Shown here: positions 16,950 through 25,080 of the stretch, in pieces
Layout: each line of letters opens with the position of its first letter
How positions within the stretch are numbered: the stretch's first letter is position 1
Source: Gammaproteobacteria bacterium
GTDB lineage: Bacteria; Pseudomonadota; Gammaproteobacteria; Pseudomonadales; JAUIET01
Direction of reading: 5' to 3'
Assembly (NCBI GenBank): GCA_030431775.1
Contig: JAUIHW010000004.1
Location: forward strand, 145,173 to 209,172
DNA: 64,000 nucleotides
The notes under the pieces: generated by a model
Told to the model about the DNA's origin: nothing
The model's input: the letters and a program-made list of their open reading frames with translations, nothing else
Database searches by the model: none
Program-made: the position numbers and the translations under genes

Positions 16950-17954
16950 TCAACCCGGGTCCGACTCGGCACCAGCCGTCACTTTCAATAAGCCCCGATA
17001 AGCGCGCAGGGCGTTCGACTCCCCTTGCAGTACTTTGTACACGTCGCTGGCGATAGGCATTTCTATGCCATGCTGATTGGCCAGGGCCATGACCGCCGGA
17101 GCGCTTTTGGCACCCTCGGCGACCATCACCATCTGCTCAATGATCTCGCCCATGTTCCGTCCTTTACCCAGCTCAACCCCAACGTGGCGGTTTCGACTTT
17201 GCGGGCTGGTACAGGTTGCAATCATATCGCCCATACCCGCCAGGCCTGCAAAGGTTTCCGCTCGCCCACCCAGTGCAACACCAAGGCGGGTAGCCTCGGC
17301 CAAACCACGAGTAATCAGGGCTGAGCGGGTATTATCACCCGCCCCCAGCCCATCACCCATGCCAACAGCGATGGCGATAATATTTTTAAGAACTCCACCA
17401 AGCTCACAACCAATCACATCATCATTTGTGTACACACGAAACAGGCCACTGCTAAATAGCTGCTGTAGCTCACGCACAATAATCGCATCTTCCATGGCAA
17501 TCACGCTGGCTGCGGCCATACCTGACATTATTTCTCGCGCCAGATTGGGCCCGGATAACACACCCACCGGGTGGCCAGGTGCCTCTTGAGAAATGACTTC
17601 AGTCATACGCAGACGACTGTCAAGTTCCAGCCCTTTAGTGAGGCTTACAATGGGCACCCAGGGACGAACATGCCGAGCGACCTCCTGCATAACGGCCCGA
17701 AAATTATGCGAGGGAATTCCCATTACGATTACATCAGCGTCGCCAACGGTCTTGGCCAAGTCTGTACTGGCGACCAGATTGTTTGGCAAGACCGCGCCTG
17801 GCAAGTATTTCTCATTGCTGTGCCGGTCATTGATTTCGTTAACGGTGTTCGAGTCTCTGGCCCAGAGCGTTATTTGTGCGTTCCTGGCGACCAGCGAGGC
17901 AACTGTTGTGCCCCAGGAACCTCCGCCGAGCAGGGCAACTTTGAAGCGTTTCAT
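16950..17954 (-). CDS. gpsA: Glycerol-3-phosphate dehydrogenase [NAD(P)+]
   Basis: A 334-residue cytoplasmic dehydrogenase that makes sn-glycerol-3-phosphate from dihydroxyacetone phosphate for phospholipid synthesis. The NAD(P) motif GGGSWGTT is at about 10-17. GPNLAREI, the catalytic Lys in GGVLKNIIAIAVGMGDGLG, and the GLAGMGDMIATC and SRNRHVG segments are all present, as in E. coli GpsA. A clear AGGAG precedes the ATG. It lies 40 bases after the PlsB-type acyltransferase gene and just before the lipase gene, so its product is made next to the enzyme that uses it. Confidence 0.97.
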   Translation of the reverse strand: MKRFKVALLGGGSWGTTVASLVARNAQITLWARDSNTVNEINDRHSNEKYLPGAVLPNNLVASTDLAKTVGDADVIVMGIPSHNFRAVMQEVARHVRPWVPIVSLTKGLELDSRLRMTEVISQEAPGHPVGVLSGPNLAREIMSGMAAASVIAMEDAIIVRELQQLFSSGLFRVYTNDDVIGCELGGVLKNIIAIAVGMGDGLGAGDNTRSALITRGLAEATRLGVALGGRAETFAGLAGMGDMIATCTSPQSRNRHVGVELGKGRNMGEIIEQMVMVAEGAKSAPAVMALANQHGIEMPIASDVYKVLQGESNALRAYRGLLKVTAGAESDPG

Positions 17955-17994
17955 TGTTATTCTCCTGACTTACATTTTATTGGCTGACTATTCC

Positions 17995-20328
17995 TCAATT
18001 GTGTACTCTGCGAGACAACGCCAACGCACGCAGTCGGTCCAGTCGTACATGCAGGTCACGCAATTGCCTGGCAAACTGCTGACGCTGTGTCTTCAAATCC
18101 GCCCCACCGGATCCGGCCAACCGCCGACTGTTCATCGTCTTGTAGGCATTCTCAAAGAGCAGTTTACCAATTGATGCTTCACTACTGATTCGACGCTGAA
18201 GATAAGCTTGCTTTGCGTACTTCAGGGCCTGATCAATGCATTGCTTCTGCTCTATAACCTCACCAGCGTCAAGCCCGGCAAACATATCCGCTACCACTGA
18301 GTATGATTCGACATAAGTCAACAGGCTGGCATGAGCTAACAGAGGAACCATGTCTTTGAGCAGCTCAAAAAGTTGCTGGGGATCATTGCTGAGCAGATCC
18401 TCCCAATCGCTGCGGTAGCGCGCAAGCTCCTTGCGAACCTCATCACGAAACTGTTCCGAAGGCTCGTAAAAAAACTCGAATTTGAACAGGTCACGCAAGG
18501 TCTCCACCTCGTCCCAAAACACATTACCGGCACTATCCCTGTCGGCCTCACTGGCTTTCAAAAGGGCCAGCTCGGCAATCGCTTTTGTCACAAAGAAATG
18601 GATCACTGTATTACGATAATAGCTGGCAACCGGGTGTTGCTCTGGTGCAATCCCGTAGACAATATCCGGCCCCTGATCGTAGCGACTCACGATGCCTTCA
18701 TTGATCATGATGCCAAGCAGGCCGTCCATGTGATCGGCATAGTCGCGATTAAAATCTTTGGATATACGCAAGCCCCGCTGTTCTGCAAATGCCAGCAACT
18801 CTCTGAGATCCTGCACCACTTCGTGCTCGGTCAAGGCTCTCGGCGCTGCAGCCAGCAGGCTGGTAGTTACCAAGGAAGGGAACGTGATCGGTGTTACCCG
18901 ATTGGCCTGAACGGCCACCTCAAATGCTATTTTGGAGAGCGCCAGACGATCTTCCGGGTTGGGCGCCTGCTCGAGCACCACCGGTTCCCCAATATCCATA
19001 TACACCTTGCCCATGGGCTTGGCGAGACTTCTGAGGTAACCAACAAACCAGCTCAATGATTCAGGCCGCTTTTGCCGCCCGGTCTGTTCGGTGGCGTATT
19101 CTTCCACATCACGAATCAGATCATAGCTGATGGAGATGGGAATGATATGGATATTGCTGGCGCCGGTGGTATAACAGGCTTCCAATACGTATTTAAGCAA
19201 GCCGTAACGAGGAGGCATCAGCTTGCCAAGGCGCGACCGTGTCCCCTCAAAGGCCCAGTTCATTGGGAAGCGTTTCTCCATCAACAAACCGATGTAGTGT
19301 CGCAAGGTCAGCTTGTAGAGTTCGTTGTCCTGGAAACTGCGTCGAATGAAGATGCCACCCGCGCGACGCAGTAAAAAACCCAGTCCGGCAAAACCCATAT
19401 TAGCGCCGGCAAATGTGTGCGGCATAGGGAAATCGTTGTCATACATGATCTTGGGAGCCACGGCACCATCGAGGTAGGTTTTGTGAGTCCACAACAGCAT
19501 GGATGGATAGTTTCGCACGACCGCGCGCATCTTCTCAATATCGTCAGGGTCTGCCACCAGCTTGTCTTCGTAGCCCAGCCCCAGTATAAAATTGTTGAAC
19601 TTCGCGTAGAAATCCAACCAGAACGTATTCGGCTGGGTTACCATTTCACGCATGTAGCCGCGCGCTTCTTCCAGCAATTCAGCTTCTGTTCGACCGCTTT
19701 TCGACGCCAGTTCCTGCACACTCTCACGATAGGCGGGGCTGTTATACAACACTTCCGCGATGTGCCGGGGCACTTTATATCGCCCGCCTTGCAGACGCCT
19801 TTCCGCGATATCCAATGCCAAAGCGGCCTGTCGGGCAATGAAGGATGCCAAAGCTGCATCCCGCTCCGTTTCCGGCTTGACCTGTTGTAATTCAAAACGT
19901 TTCTGCAGAGCACTGAGTGATGCCGATTCGCCGGCAATCAAATACACCCGATGCGGCTTTTCCTCGACCAGACGACGCGCTTTGGCCCCCTTGGGCTGGC
20001 GAGGATCACCGGCCAACAAATCACGGATGCGCGGGCCGGATTCCAGTGCTTTACGGGATGGTCGCCATACCACCCTCAACGGTACGACCTCCGCGTCAGC
20101 TTGCATATTAAGGAGTGGCAGTAGCGGGCTGTACTGTATGCCGGATCGGTCATCGCGTAAATTACTGCGCACCACGCGCGGCGGCGGCTGCCCTTCCGGG
20201 CGGTGGTGGTCCAACCACTGCGTCAACAGTGAGTGCTCGTACTCACTGCCAGTATCCAGAATAAAGGCCAGCTCACGGTCTGGCGACTCTGGCCAGGGGC
20301 TGCTGCGTTCCAGAACTTCCCGGCTCAT
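17995..20328 (-). CDS. plsB: PlsB-type glycerol-3-phosphate acyltransferase
   Basis: A 777-residue membrane-associated acyltransferase related to PlsB (E. coli about 807 aa) and to mitochondrial GPAT/DHAPAT. The acyltransferase blocks appear in order: LLWTHKTYLDG (the H-x4-D catalytic motif, near residue 285), GGIFIRRSF (block II), FEGTRSRLGKL (block III) and IIPISISYD (block IV). The N-terminal 250 residues are the helical extension of this family, and the C-terminus is long and helical. It acylates position 1 of glycerol-3-phosphate. It starts three bases after the HAD-PlsC gene stop and is followed by gpsA. The block III sequence EGTRSR differs from E. coli EGGRSR and resembles the mycobacterial and eukaryotic forms, so the acyl donor preference (acyl-CoA or acyl-ACP) is uncertain. 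Confidence 0.88.
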   Translation of the reverse strand: MSREVLERSSPWPESPDRELAFILDTGSEYEHSLLTQWLDHHRPEGQPPPRVVRSNLRDDRSGIQYSPLLPLLNMQADAEVVPLRVVWRPSRKALESGPRIRDLLAGDPRQPKGAKARRLVEEKPHRVYLIAGESASLSALQKRFELQQVKPETERDAALASFIARQAALALDIAERRLQGGRYKVPRHIAEVLYNSPAYRESVQELASKSGRTEAELLEEARGYMREMVTQPNTFWLDFYAKFNNFILGLGYEDKLVADPDDIEKMRAVVRNYPSMLLWTHKTYLDGAVAPKIMYDNDFPMPHTFAGANMGFAGLGFLLRRAGGIFIRRSFQDNELYKLTLRHYIGLLMEKRFPMNWAFEGTRSRLGKLMPPRYGLLKYVLEACYTTGASNIHIIPISISYDLIRDVEEYATEQTGRQKRPESLSWFVGYLRSLAKPMGKVYMDIGEPVVLEQAPNPEDRLALSKIAFEVAVQANRVTPITFPSLVTTSLLAAAPRALTEHEVVQDLRELLAFAEQRGLRISKDFNRDYADHMDGLLGIMINEGIVSRYDQGPDIVYGIAPEQHPVASYYRNTVIHFFVTKAIAELALLKASEADRDSAGNVFWDEVETLRDLFKFEFFYEPSEQFRDEVRKELARYRSDWEDLLSNDPQQLFELLKDMVPLLAHASLLTYVESYSVVADMFAGLDAGEVIEQKQCIDQALKYAKQAYLQRRISSEASIGKLLFENAYKTMNSRRLAGSGGADLKTQRQQFARQLRDLHVRLDRLRALALSRRVHN

Positions 20329-20331
20329 GCG

Positions 20332-22065
20332 CTAGCCCTTCTTGGCCTTTGTAGCTTTCTTACGGCTTGCGGCTTTGGCTTTAGGTGCCGCTTTCCCGAC
20401 AGTTTTTCTGTTGCTCTTACTGGAACTGTTAGCTTTGACTGCTTTGCTTTTTGCTTGGACTTTTGGTTTCTTTTTGGGGGTCGAATCGTCCGAGTCACCC
20501 GCCGCTTGGCGTTTCTTGCGTTTCGCGGGCTTTGGTCGCACCGCCCTGGTTGCCAGTTTGCTTTTCTTCCTTCCAGTCTTGGCTTTGGTTTTGGCTTTGG
20601 CTTTGGCTTCTGATGAAACAGCCTCAGCCTGCTCTTGCGCCTGTCCAAGAGCGGCCAGAAACAAGTTCCGAACTTCTCTTACATGGGCTGATAAATTCGC
20701 TGCATCCCAGTGGCTGGTATCCACCGCAGGCAGAACTTCAACCTTTACCGTTGCCGGTCGAAAAACAAAATCGCCCTTGGGTGCAACATCGCCAGCGTTG
20801 TGAATCACAATTGGAATAATTGGCACACCGGCCTGCATCGCCAGGTGAAAGGCACCTTTTTTGAAGGGGTTCAAGCGAGGCGACACGGTTCGTGTGCCTT
20901 CAGGTGCAATAACGACACACTTTTGCTCGTTGCGTATTGCGTCAACCAAAGGCTGCATGGCTTCAATCGCGCTACTGGTATTTTCCCGATCAATCAGAAC
21001 CACCCCGCCGGCTTCCATCACCTGCCCGATCACCGGCATTTTGCGGATCTCCTTCTTGCCAACACCTGCTATGTCACGCCTCAGTAAGCGCGCGATAATG
21101 ATGACATCAGCCTTGCTCTGATGATTAAAAATAAAGACTGCCGGCCGGTTTGACCACAAATTTTCTTCGCCCTTGACTTCAACCTCCAGGCCAATCAGGG
21201 CACTGGCGGTATCGGCAAACAAGGAAAAAGAAAAATTGCGCGCATCCCGCATGGACCCTGTCAACGCATAGACGGGGAGCCCGGCCAGGAAACTGGAGAC
21301 CAGGCTACCTGTTGCGGCTACCGAGCGTGCGTATTGCGCGAAGCTGGGCGTGCCACGACTGCCAAAGCGTGTTCGGGGCCAGCGGTTGCGGCGGGCCAGG
21401 CGCTCCAGCTTGCTGCTGGGGTTCAACGCTCTGGGATAACCAACCCTTTCCAGAAGCAACTGATCATCGGTACTGTCTGAATAAAAGAAACTCTGGTCGA
21501 GGTCCGCGTCGAAACGCTCGGCAAGCTGCTCGGCCGCGAGCACTTTGCCTTCAGCAAAGCAGGTAGGACGAACTACGGCCCCGGTAAATAACCCATCTTC
21601 AACCTCGAGTTGCGTACACAGCACGTTTTCAACACCCAGGTCTCGGGCCGCAGGCTGAACCTGATAAGGTGTGGCCGATGAGATAATGGCGACCGTATGC
21701 CCTTTTTTGAGGTGTGCGTTCAGCAATGCTCTGGATTCCGGGTACACCAGACGAGCGATCTGTTTCTTATAGAGATCGTCGGCCATTTCCCAGTAAGACT
21801 GCTCACTAACGCCCTGCATTAATTGAGCGGTTACCGCCATCATCGCTGAAAATCCGGCCCGTCCCATACCAAAGGAAAGCATGGCATTCATGAGTTCCGC
21901 GAACTCTCTGGCGGTAAATTCACCGCGGCGTATCTGCTCGCGCACAAATACCGTGGCTGAATAGCCGGAAATGAGCGTGCCGTCAAAATCAAATATGGCA
22001 GCAACACCAGGGCCATCCGGCGCTTCGTTGATGCTTTCCAGCAATTGCTTTAGTGTCTGCTTCAT
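20332..22065 (-). CDS. HAD-IB phosphatase / PlsC acyltransferase fusion with a histone-like lysine-rich tail
   Basis: A 577-residue three-part protein. Residues about 20-230 form an HAD-IB (SerB-like) phosphatase domain with FDFDGTLISG (Asp26/Asp28), IISSATPY and YSDSTDDQ. Residues about 265-470 form a 1-acylglycerol-3-phosphate acyltransferase with NHQSKAD (H-x4-D), GVVLIDREN, APEGTRTVSP and IPIVIHN. The last 92 residues are extremely basic, with 29 Lys and 7 Arg by my count, and have Ala-Lys repeats. The start at 22065 has GGTGGGG upstream. Mycobacteria carry a similar HAD-PlsC fusion beside plsB2. The PlsC part makes phosphatidic acid, and the HAD part may dephosphorylate a lipid intermediate, which is unproven. 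The tail could bind nucleic acid or the anionic membrane surface. It heads the glycerolipid operon. Confidence 0.88.
   Translation of the reverse strand: MKQTLKQLLESINEAPDGPGVAAIFDFDGTLISGYSATVFVREQIRRGEFTAREFAELMNAMLSFGMGRAGFSAMMAVTAQLMQGVSEQSYWEMADDLYKKQIARLVYPESRALLNAHLKKGHTVAIISSATPYQVQPAARDLGVENVLCTQLEVEDGLFTGAVVRPTCFAEGKVLAAEQLAERFDADLDQSFFYSDSTDDQLLLERVGYPRALNPSSKLERLARRNRWPRTRFGSRGTPSFAQYARSVAATGSLVSSFLAGLPVYALTGSMRDARNFSFSLFADTASALIGLEVEVKGEENLWSNRPAVFIFNHQSKADVIIIARLLRRDIAGVGKKEIRKMPVIGQVMEAGGVVLIDRENTSSAIEAMQPLVDAIRNEQKCVVIAPEGTRTVSPRLNPFKKGAFHLAMQAGVPIIPIVIHNAGDVAPKGDFVFRPATVKVEVLPAVDTSHWDAANLSAHVREVRNLFLAALGQAQEQAEAVSSEAKAKAKTKAKTGRKKSKLATRAVRPKPAKRKKRQAAGDSDDSTPKKKPKVQAKSKAVKANSSSKSNRKTVGKAAPKAKAASRKKATKAKKG
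20578..20610. repeat. Hexanucleotide tandem repeat coding for the Ala-Lys tail
   Basis: Five near-identical six-base units of the type TTTGGC (plus strand reading) lie in the part of the HAD-PlsC gene that codes for alternating Ala-Lys/Thr-Lys. Units of six bases keep the frame, so copy number could vary without breaking the gene. Confidence 0.6.
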
Positions 22066-22173
22066 ATCCCCACCACTGCGTGAAGGCTTTGGCGCAAGTC
22101 TACCACCCTCAGGCCAGCAGAACAGCTGCAATGCGGCGACCACGGCCGTTTATCAAAGCCGCTCTGGATAAAA

Positions 22174-22542
22174 CTATTCGCCGGGGATAAACTTCATGGA
22201 GATAGAGTTCACGCAGTGACGCTGGTTTTTATCAGTCAGGCGCTCACCTTCAAAGACGTGGCCAAGATGGCCATCGCAGTTCGCGCAAACAATTTCCACC
22301 CGTCGACCGTCTGCGTCGGGCTGACGTTTTACAGCACCTGGAAGCTCATCATCGAAACTTGGCCAGCCACAATGCGATGCAAATTTGTCAGCGGACCGGT
22401 AGAGCGGGGTTTCACACTGCTTGCAAATATAGGTTCCTGGCTCAAAAAAGTCATCGTACTCGCCACTGAAAGGCCTTTCAGTGCCTTTATGCAATATGAC
22501 TTGTTGCTCATCAGGTGTAAGCGGATTGCGGGTACCCTTCAT
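22174..22542 (-). CDS. msrB: Peptide-methionine (R)-S-oxide reductase
   Basis: A 122-residue MsrB that reduces methionine-R-sulfoxide in proteins. Both zinc Cys pairs are present (CKQCETPLY and [12 protein letters not shown]), along with [11 protein letters not shown] and the catalytic Cys in [11 protein letters not shown] near the C-terminus. The start at 22542 has AGGAG eight bases upstream. The extra nine residues of the longer frame are not family-like. It follows the acyl-CoA dehydrogenase pair by 43 bases and lies 108 bases before the HAD-PlsC start, all on the minus strand. It has no signal peptide and is cytoplasmic. Confidence 0.96.
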   Translation of the reverse strand: MKGTRNPLTPDEQQVILHKGTERPFSGEYDDFFEPGTYICKQCETPLYRSADKFASHCGWPSFDDELPGAVKRQPDADGRRVEIVCANCDGHLGHVFEGERLTDKNQRHCVNSISMKFIPGE

Positions 22543-22585
22543 CAAAAGCTCCTGTCTGCAGCCTGCCAATTATACCCTGCTACAA

Positions 22586-23788
22586 CTATTCCTGTGGCAG
22601 TTCCAGGGCTCGTTTGGCAATCAGATTTAACTGCACTTCGGAACTGCCACCGGCGATGGTGAAGGCCAGCGAGTTCATCCAGGTCGTCGGAAACTGGCTT
22701 TCCTCAGGAAAGTTTTCGGCGTCCCATCGACAGCCTTCAATACCCTGCAAATCCATGAACAACTCGGTGTTACGCTTTTGGTATTCGGTGCCCGCATATT
22801 TAAAAATTGTTGTCATACGCATATCAATATCGCCGGCCATTCCTTCTTCAAAAGCTCGTTGCTGAGTCAGGTCCAGCGATTTTTTACGCATCATTTGGTC
22901 GATAACACGTCGGCGTATTTCAACATCAGCGATTCGCCCTTGTTCATCGGTTCCAAATCGCTCCACAGCGTAATCCCGCAGACTCTTTGGGGGGGCTGGC
23001 ATGGTGTCATCCATTGATGCCATCATCTTACGCTCATGTGCCAGCAGCGCTTTTGCAATAGTCCAACCCTGGCCCTCTTCGCCGACGAGGTTTTCTTTTG
23101 GTACTTTCACATTTTCCAGAAAGGTGTCACAGAAATGTGCCTGACCGGTCAGCAAGGGTACCGGCCGCACACTCACTCCTGGGGTGTCCATCGGAAACAA
23201 TACAAAGCTGATCCCCTGCTGCTTCGGGCCGCTGCTGTCGGTTCGGACCAGGCAGAACATCCAGTCGGCCTTGTCTCCGTCACTGGTCCAGCATTTTTGC
23301 CCGTTGACCAGGTAATGATCGCCCATGTCATCTGCTCGACAACGCAAACTGGCCAGGTCAGAACCGGCACCTGGTTCACTGTAACCCTGGCACCAACGAA
23401 TGCGGCCGTGCACGATATCCGGTATGTGTTGCTGCTTTTGCTGCTCGTTGCCATACTCCAGCAACGCGGGTCCTAACATCCATAGGCCGTGTCCAATCAA
23501 TGGGTCGCGACAGCCCAGCGCACGCATTTCCTGGCGTAGGATTTTAGTTTGCTGGGCGTCCAAGCCCCCGCCGCCGTATTTGGCTGGCCAATCAGGCGCA
23601 GTCCAACCGCGCTCGGCCATTCTCTGCAACCAGAGGCGTTGCTCTGCGGACTGGAACTCAAATTGCGTTCCACCAAATACATTGTCGCTGCCATCTTTTC
23701 TTGGCGTTACACGCATGGCCGCAGGACAGTTCTCTTCCAGCCATTGGCGTGTTTCAGATCGAAATGTGTCGTAATCCTGTGCTGTCAT
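22586..23788 (-). CDS. Acyl-CoA dehydrogenase, large-partner type (ChsE/FadE29-like)
   Basis: A 400-residue FAD-dependent acyl-CoA dehydrogenase. It carries the middle-domain GYSEPGAGSDLASLRCRA segment that binds FAD, the WTSDGDKADWMFCLVRT strand region, and the C-terminal GGSSEVQLNLIAKRALELP. The Glu in that last segment is at the position used by many members as catalytic base. It starts ten bases after a second, shorter acyl-CoA dehydrogenase. Such adjacent unequal pairs form the alpha2beta2 dehydrogenases of steroid side-chain degradation in actinobacteria and proteobacteria, for example ChsE1-ChsE2. The ATG at 23788 has AAGGAA upstream; the TTG just before it is less likely. Chain-length and substrate specificity cannot be read from sequence. 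Confidence 0.9.
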   Translation of the reverse strand: MTAQDYDTFRSETRQWLEENCPAAMRVTPRKDGSDNVFGGTQFEFQSAEQRLWLQRMAERGWTAPDWPAKYGGGGLDAQQTKILRQEMRALGCRDPLIGHGLWMLGPALLEYGNEQQKQQHIPDIVHGRIRWCQGYSEPGAGSDLASLRCRADDMGDHYLVNGQKCWTSDGDKADWMFCLVRTDSSGPKQQGISFVLFPMDTPGVSVRPVPLLTGQAHFCDTFLENVKVPKENLVGEEGQGWTIAKALLAHERKMMASMDDTMPAPPKSLRDYAVERFGTDEQGRIADVEIRRRVIDQMMRKKSLDLTQQRAFEEGMAGDIDMRMTTIFKYAGTEYQKRNTELFMDLQGIEGCRWDAENFPEESQFPTTWMNSLAFTIAGGSSEVQLNLIAKRALELPQE

Positions 23789-23800
23789 CAAACCAGTTCC

Positions 23801-24922
23801 TTAGAAATCATGGCAGGAAGCAAAACGGTTGTTATGGTAACCGGTACTGCCGAAAAGATTTTGGCAAACCCGGCTGCGTTTTAAGTAAAGCCCGATATCA
23901 AGTTCGTCGGTCACTCCAATTCCACCATGCATCTGCACGGACTCGGACGCCACCAGCCGGCAACATTCATTAGCAAGACTCTTCGCCATGCTGACCGCCG
24001 CTCGGCTGTCATCGCGCTGCTCATCCAATGCTGACAGCGCATCCACCACCGCACTACGAGTCAACTGCAATTCTGTATAGAGTTTGGCAGCGCGATGCTG
24101 CAACGCCTGAAATGAACCTATTTTAGCTCCGAACTGTTCGCGTTCTCGAAGATATACCATGGTTCGCTCGAACAACTCTTCAGCAATACCCAGCATTTCC
24201 GCCGCTATTAATGCACTCCCTTTATCAAACACAGCTCTACCAACCTCCACGGCATCACGATCACTGAGTAGCTCCTGTACCGGGCAATCCGTAAACACCA
24301 GGTCAGCATAACAGCGGCTATCGATCATTCTTGCTTCTGTTCGCTGCACTCCATCGGCCGACGCCTCGACCAGCACCATGCGAAAAGACTCGGGCTCGCC
24401 CGAGTTGCTTGCCAGCACCAGGAATTTGTCGGCCAGCAGGCCATCCATTACCAGCCTCCGAGTGCCGTTCAGCCGGAGCCCGTTTGTACCGTCGGTCAAG
24501 CTTGCATCCGCCCGTTGCAAGTCCCCGACAACGCCACCCTGGACAGCAGGCACCACCAGCAGTTCGCCCTGCACCATGCTCGGCAGAAGTTCCTGCTGCA
24601 GGGTCACTGAACCCATCTCCTGAATAATCGATGCACTGATCACACAGCTGCTCAACAGCGGTGCTGGCGTGAGTTGGCGTCCCATCTGCTCAAACACTGC
24701 ACCGAGTGCCAGATGCCCGAAACCCGAGCCTCCAAATTCCTCAGCCACGAGCAGTCCACTAAGACCGAGGTCGACCAGCGCTTGCCAGATTTCAGTCGAA
24801 TGCACCCAGCCAGGCCCATTGTCGCGCAATTCGCGAAAGTGCCCGACATTGGCGTTGTCACGCAGAAAAGCCTGAGTGGATTCACGCAGCATTCGCTGTT
24901 CTTCATTCAGAGCCAGCGGCAT
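23801..24922 (-). CDS. Acyl-CoA dehydrogenase, small-partner type (ChsE/FadE28-like)
   Basis: A 373-residue acyl-CoA dehydrogenase-fold protein with a divergent middle domain. It has an N-terminal helical domain (LNEEQRMLRESTQAFLRD), LGLSGLLVAEEFGGSGFG, and the C-terminal helical bundle with ESVQMHGGIGVTDELDIGLYL. It lacks the GGxSE-type end of its partner, and the central FAD-binding GYSEPxAGSD motif is not recognisable. That fits a heteromeric partner that contributes only part of the active site, as known for the ChsE pairs. A TATAAT box lies 28 bases upstream of the ATG, with AGGAG in between, so this gene opens the operon. The large partner follows ten bases after its stop. Confidence 0.87.
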   Translation of the reverse strand: MPLALNEEQRMLRESTQAFLRDNANVGHFRELRDNGPGWVHSTEIWQALVDLGLSGLLVAEEFGGSGFGHLALGAVFEQMGRQLTPAPLLSSCVISASIIQEMGSVTLQQELLPSMVQGELLVVPAVQGGVVGDLQRADASLTDGTNGLRLNGTRRLVMDGLLADKFLVLASNSGEPESFRMVLVEASADGVQRTEARMIDSRCYADLVFTDCPVQELLSDRDAVEVGRAVFDKGSALIAAEMLGIAEELFERTMVYLREREQFGAKIGSFQALQHRAAKLYTELQLTRSAVVDALSALDEQRDDSRAAVSMAKSLANECCRLVASESVQMHGGIGVTDELDIGLYLKRSRVCQNLFGSTGYHNNRFASCHDF

Positions 24923-24950
24923 TCACATACTCCTGTTTTGGGATAGACGA

Positions 24951-24956
24951 ATTATA
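24951..24956 (-). promoter_or_regulatory. Candidate -10 box for the acyl-CoA dehydrogenase operon
   Basis: The minus strand reads TATAAT 28 bases before the first acyl-CoA dehydrogenase ATG, and the ribosome site AGGAG lies between. The -35 region is poor, so an activator or weak expression is possible. Confidence 0.45.
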
Positions 24957-25006
24957 GCGGGCGGAGCATCCCCTACAGTGTGTAAAAACCGTTATCCGAG
25001 CTTGCC

Positions 25007-25020
25007 TTACGTTACCGTAA
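25007..25020. promoter_or_regulatory. 14-base palindrome in the divergent acyl-CoA dehydrogenase / SDR gap
   Basis: The sequence TTACGTTACCGTAA has perfect TTACG/CGTAA arms around a four-base centre. It lies midway in the 158-base gap between the acyl-CoA dehydrogenase operon and the divergent SDR gene, about 51 bases upstream of the -10 box. It looks like an operator for a dimeric regulator. The regulator gene is not in the window. Confidence 0.4.
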
Positions 25021-25080
25021 TTGCGCCTGAGCGTCGTTCGGGAACACTAAGCGATTCGATTCTACTGAAGGGGAAATGAC

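Noticed and set aside
20541..20566. Eukaryotic-like nuclear localisation signal (PKKKPKV-type cluster) in the acyltransferase tail
   Set aside because: In a bacterial Lys-rich tail this match is expected by chance and carries no meaning as an import signal.
20325..20648. Overlapping open frames in and opposite the Lys-rich tail region of the HAD-PlsC gene, including a Lys/Pro-rich one on the same strand
   Set aside because: These are out-of-frame shadows of a low-complexity coding region. They have no SD and no family features, while the PlsC frame is continuous.
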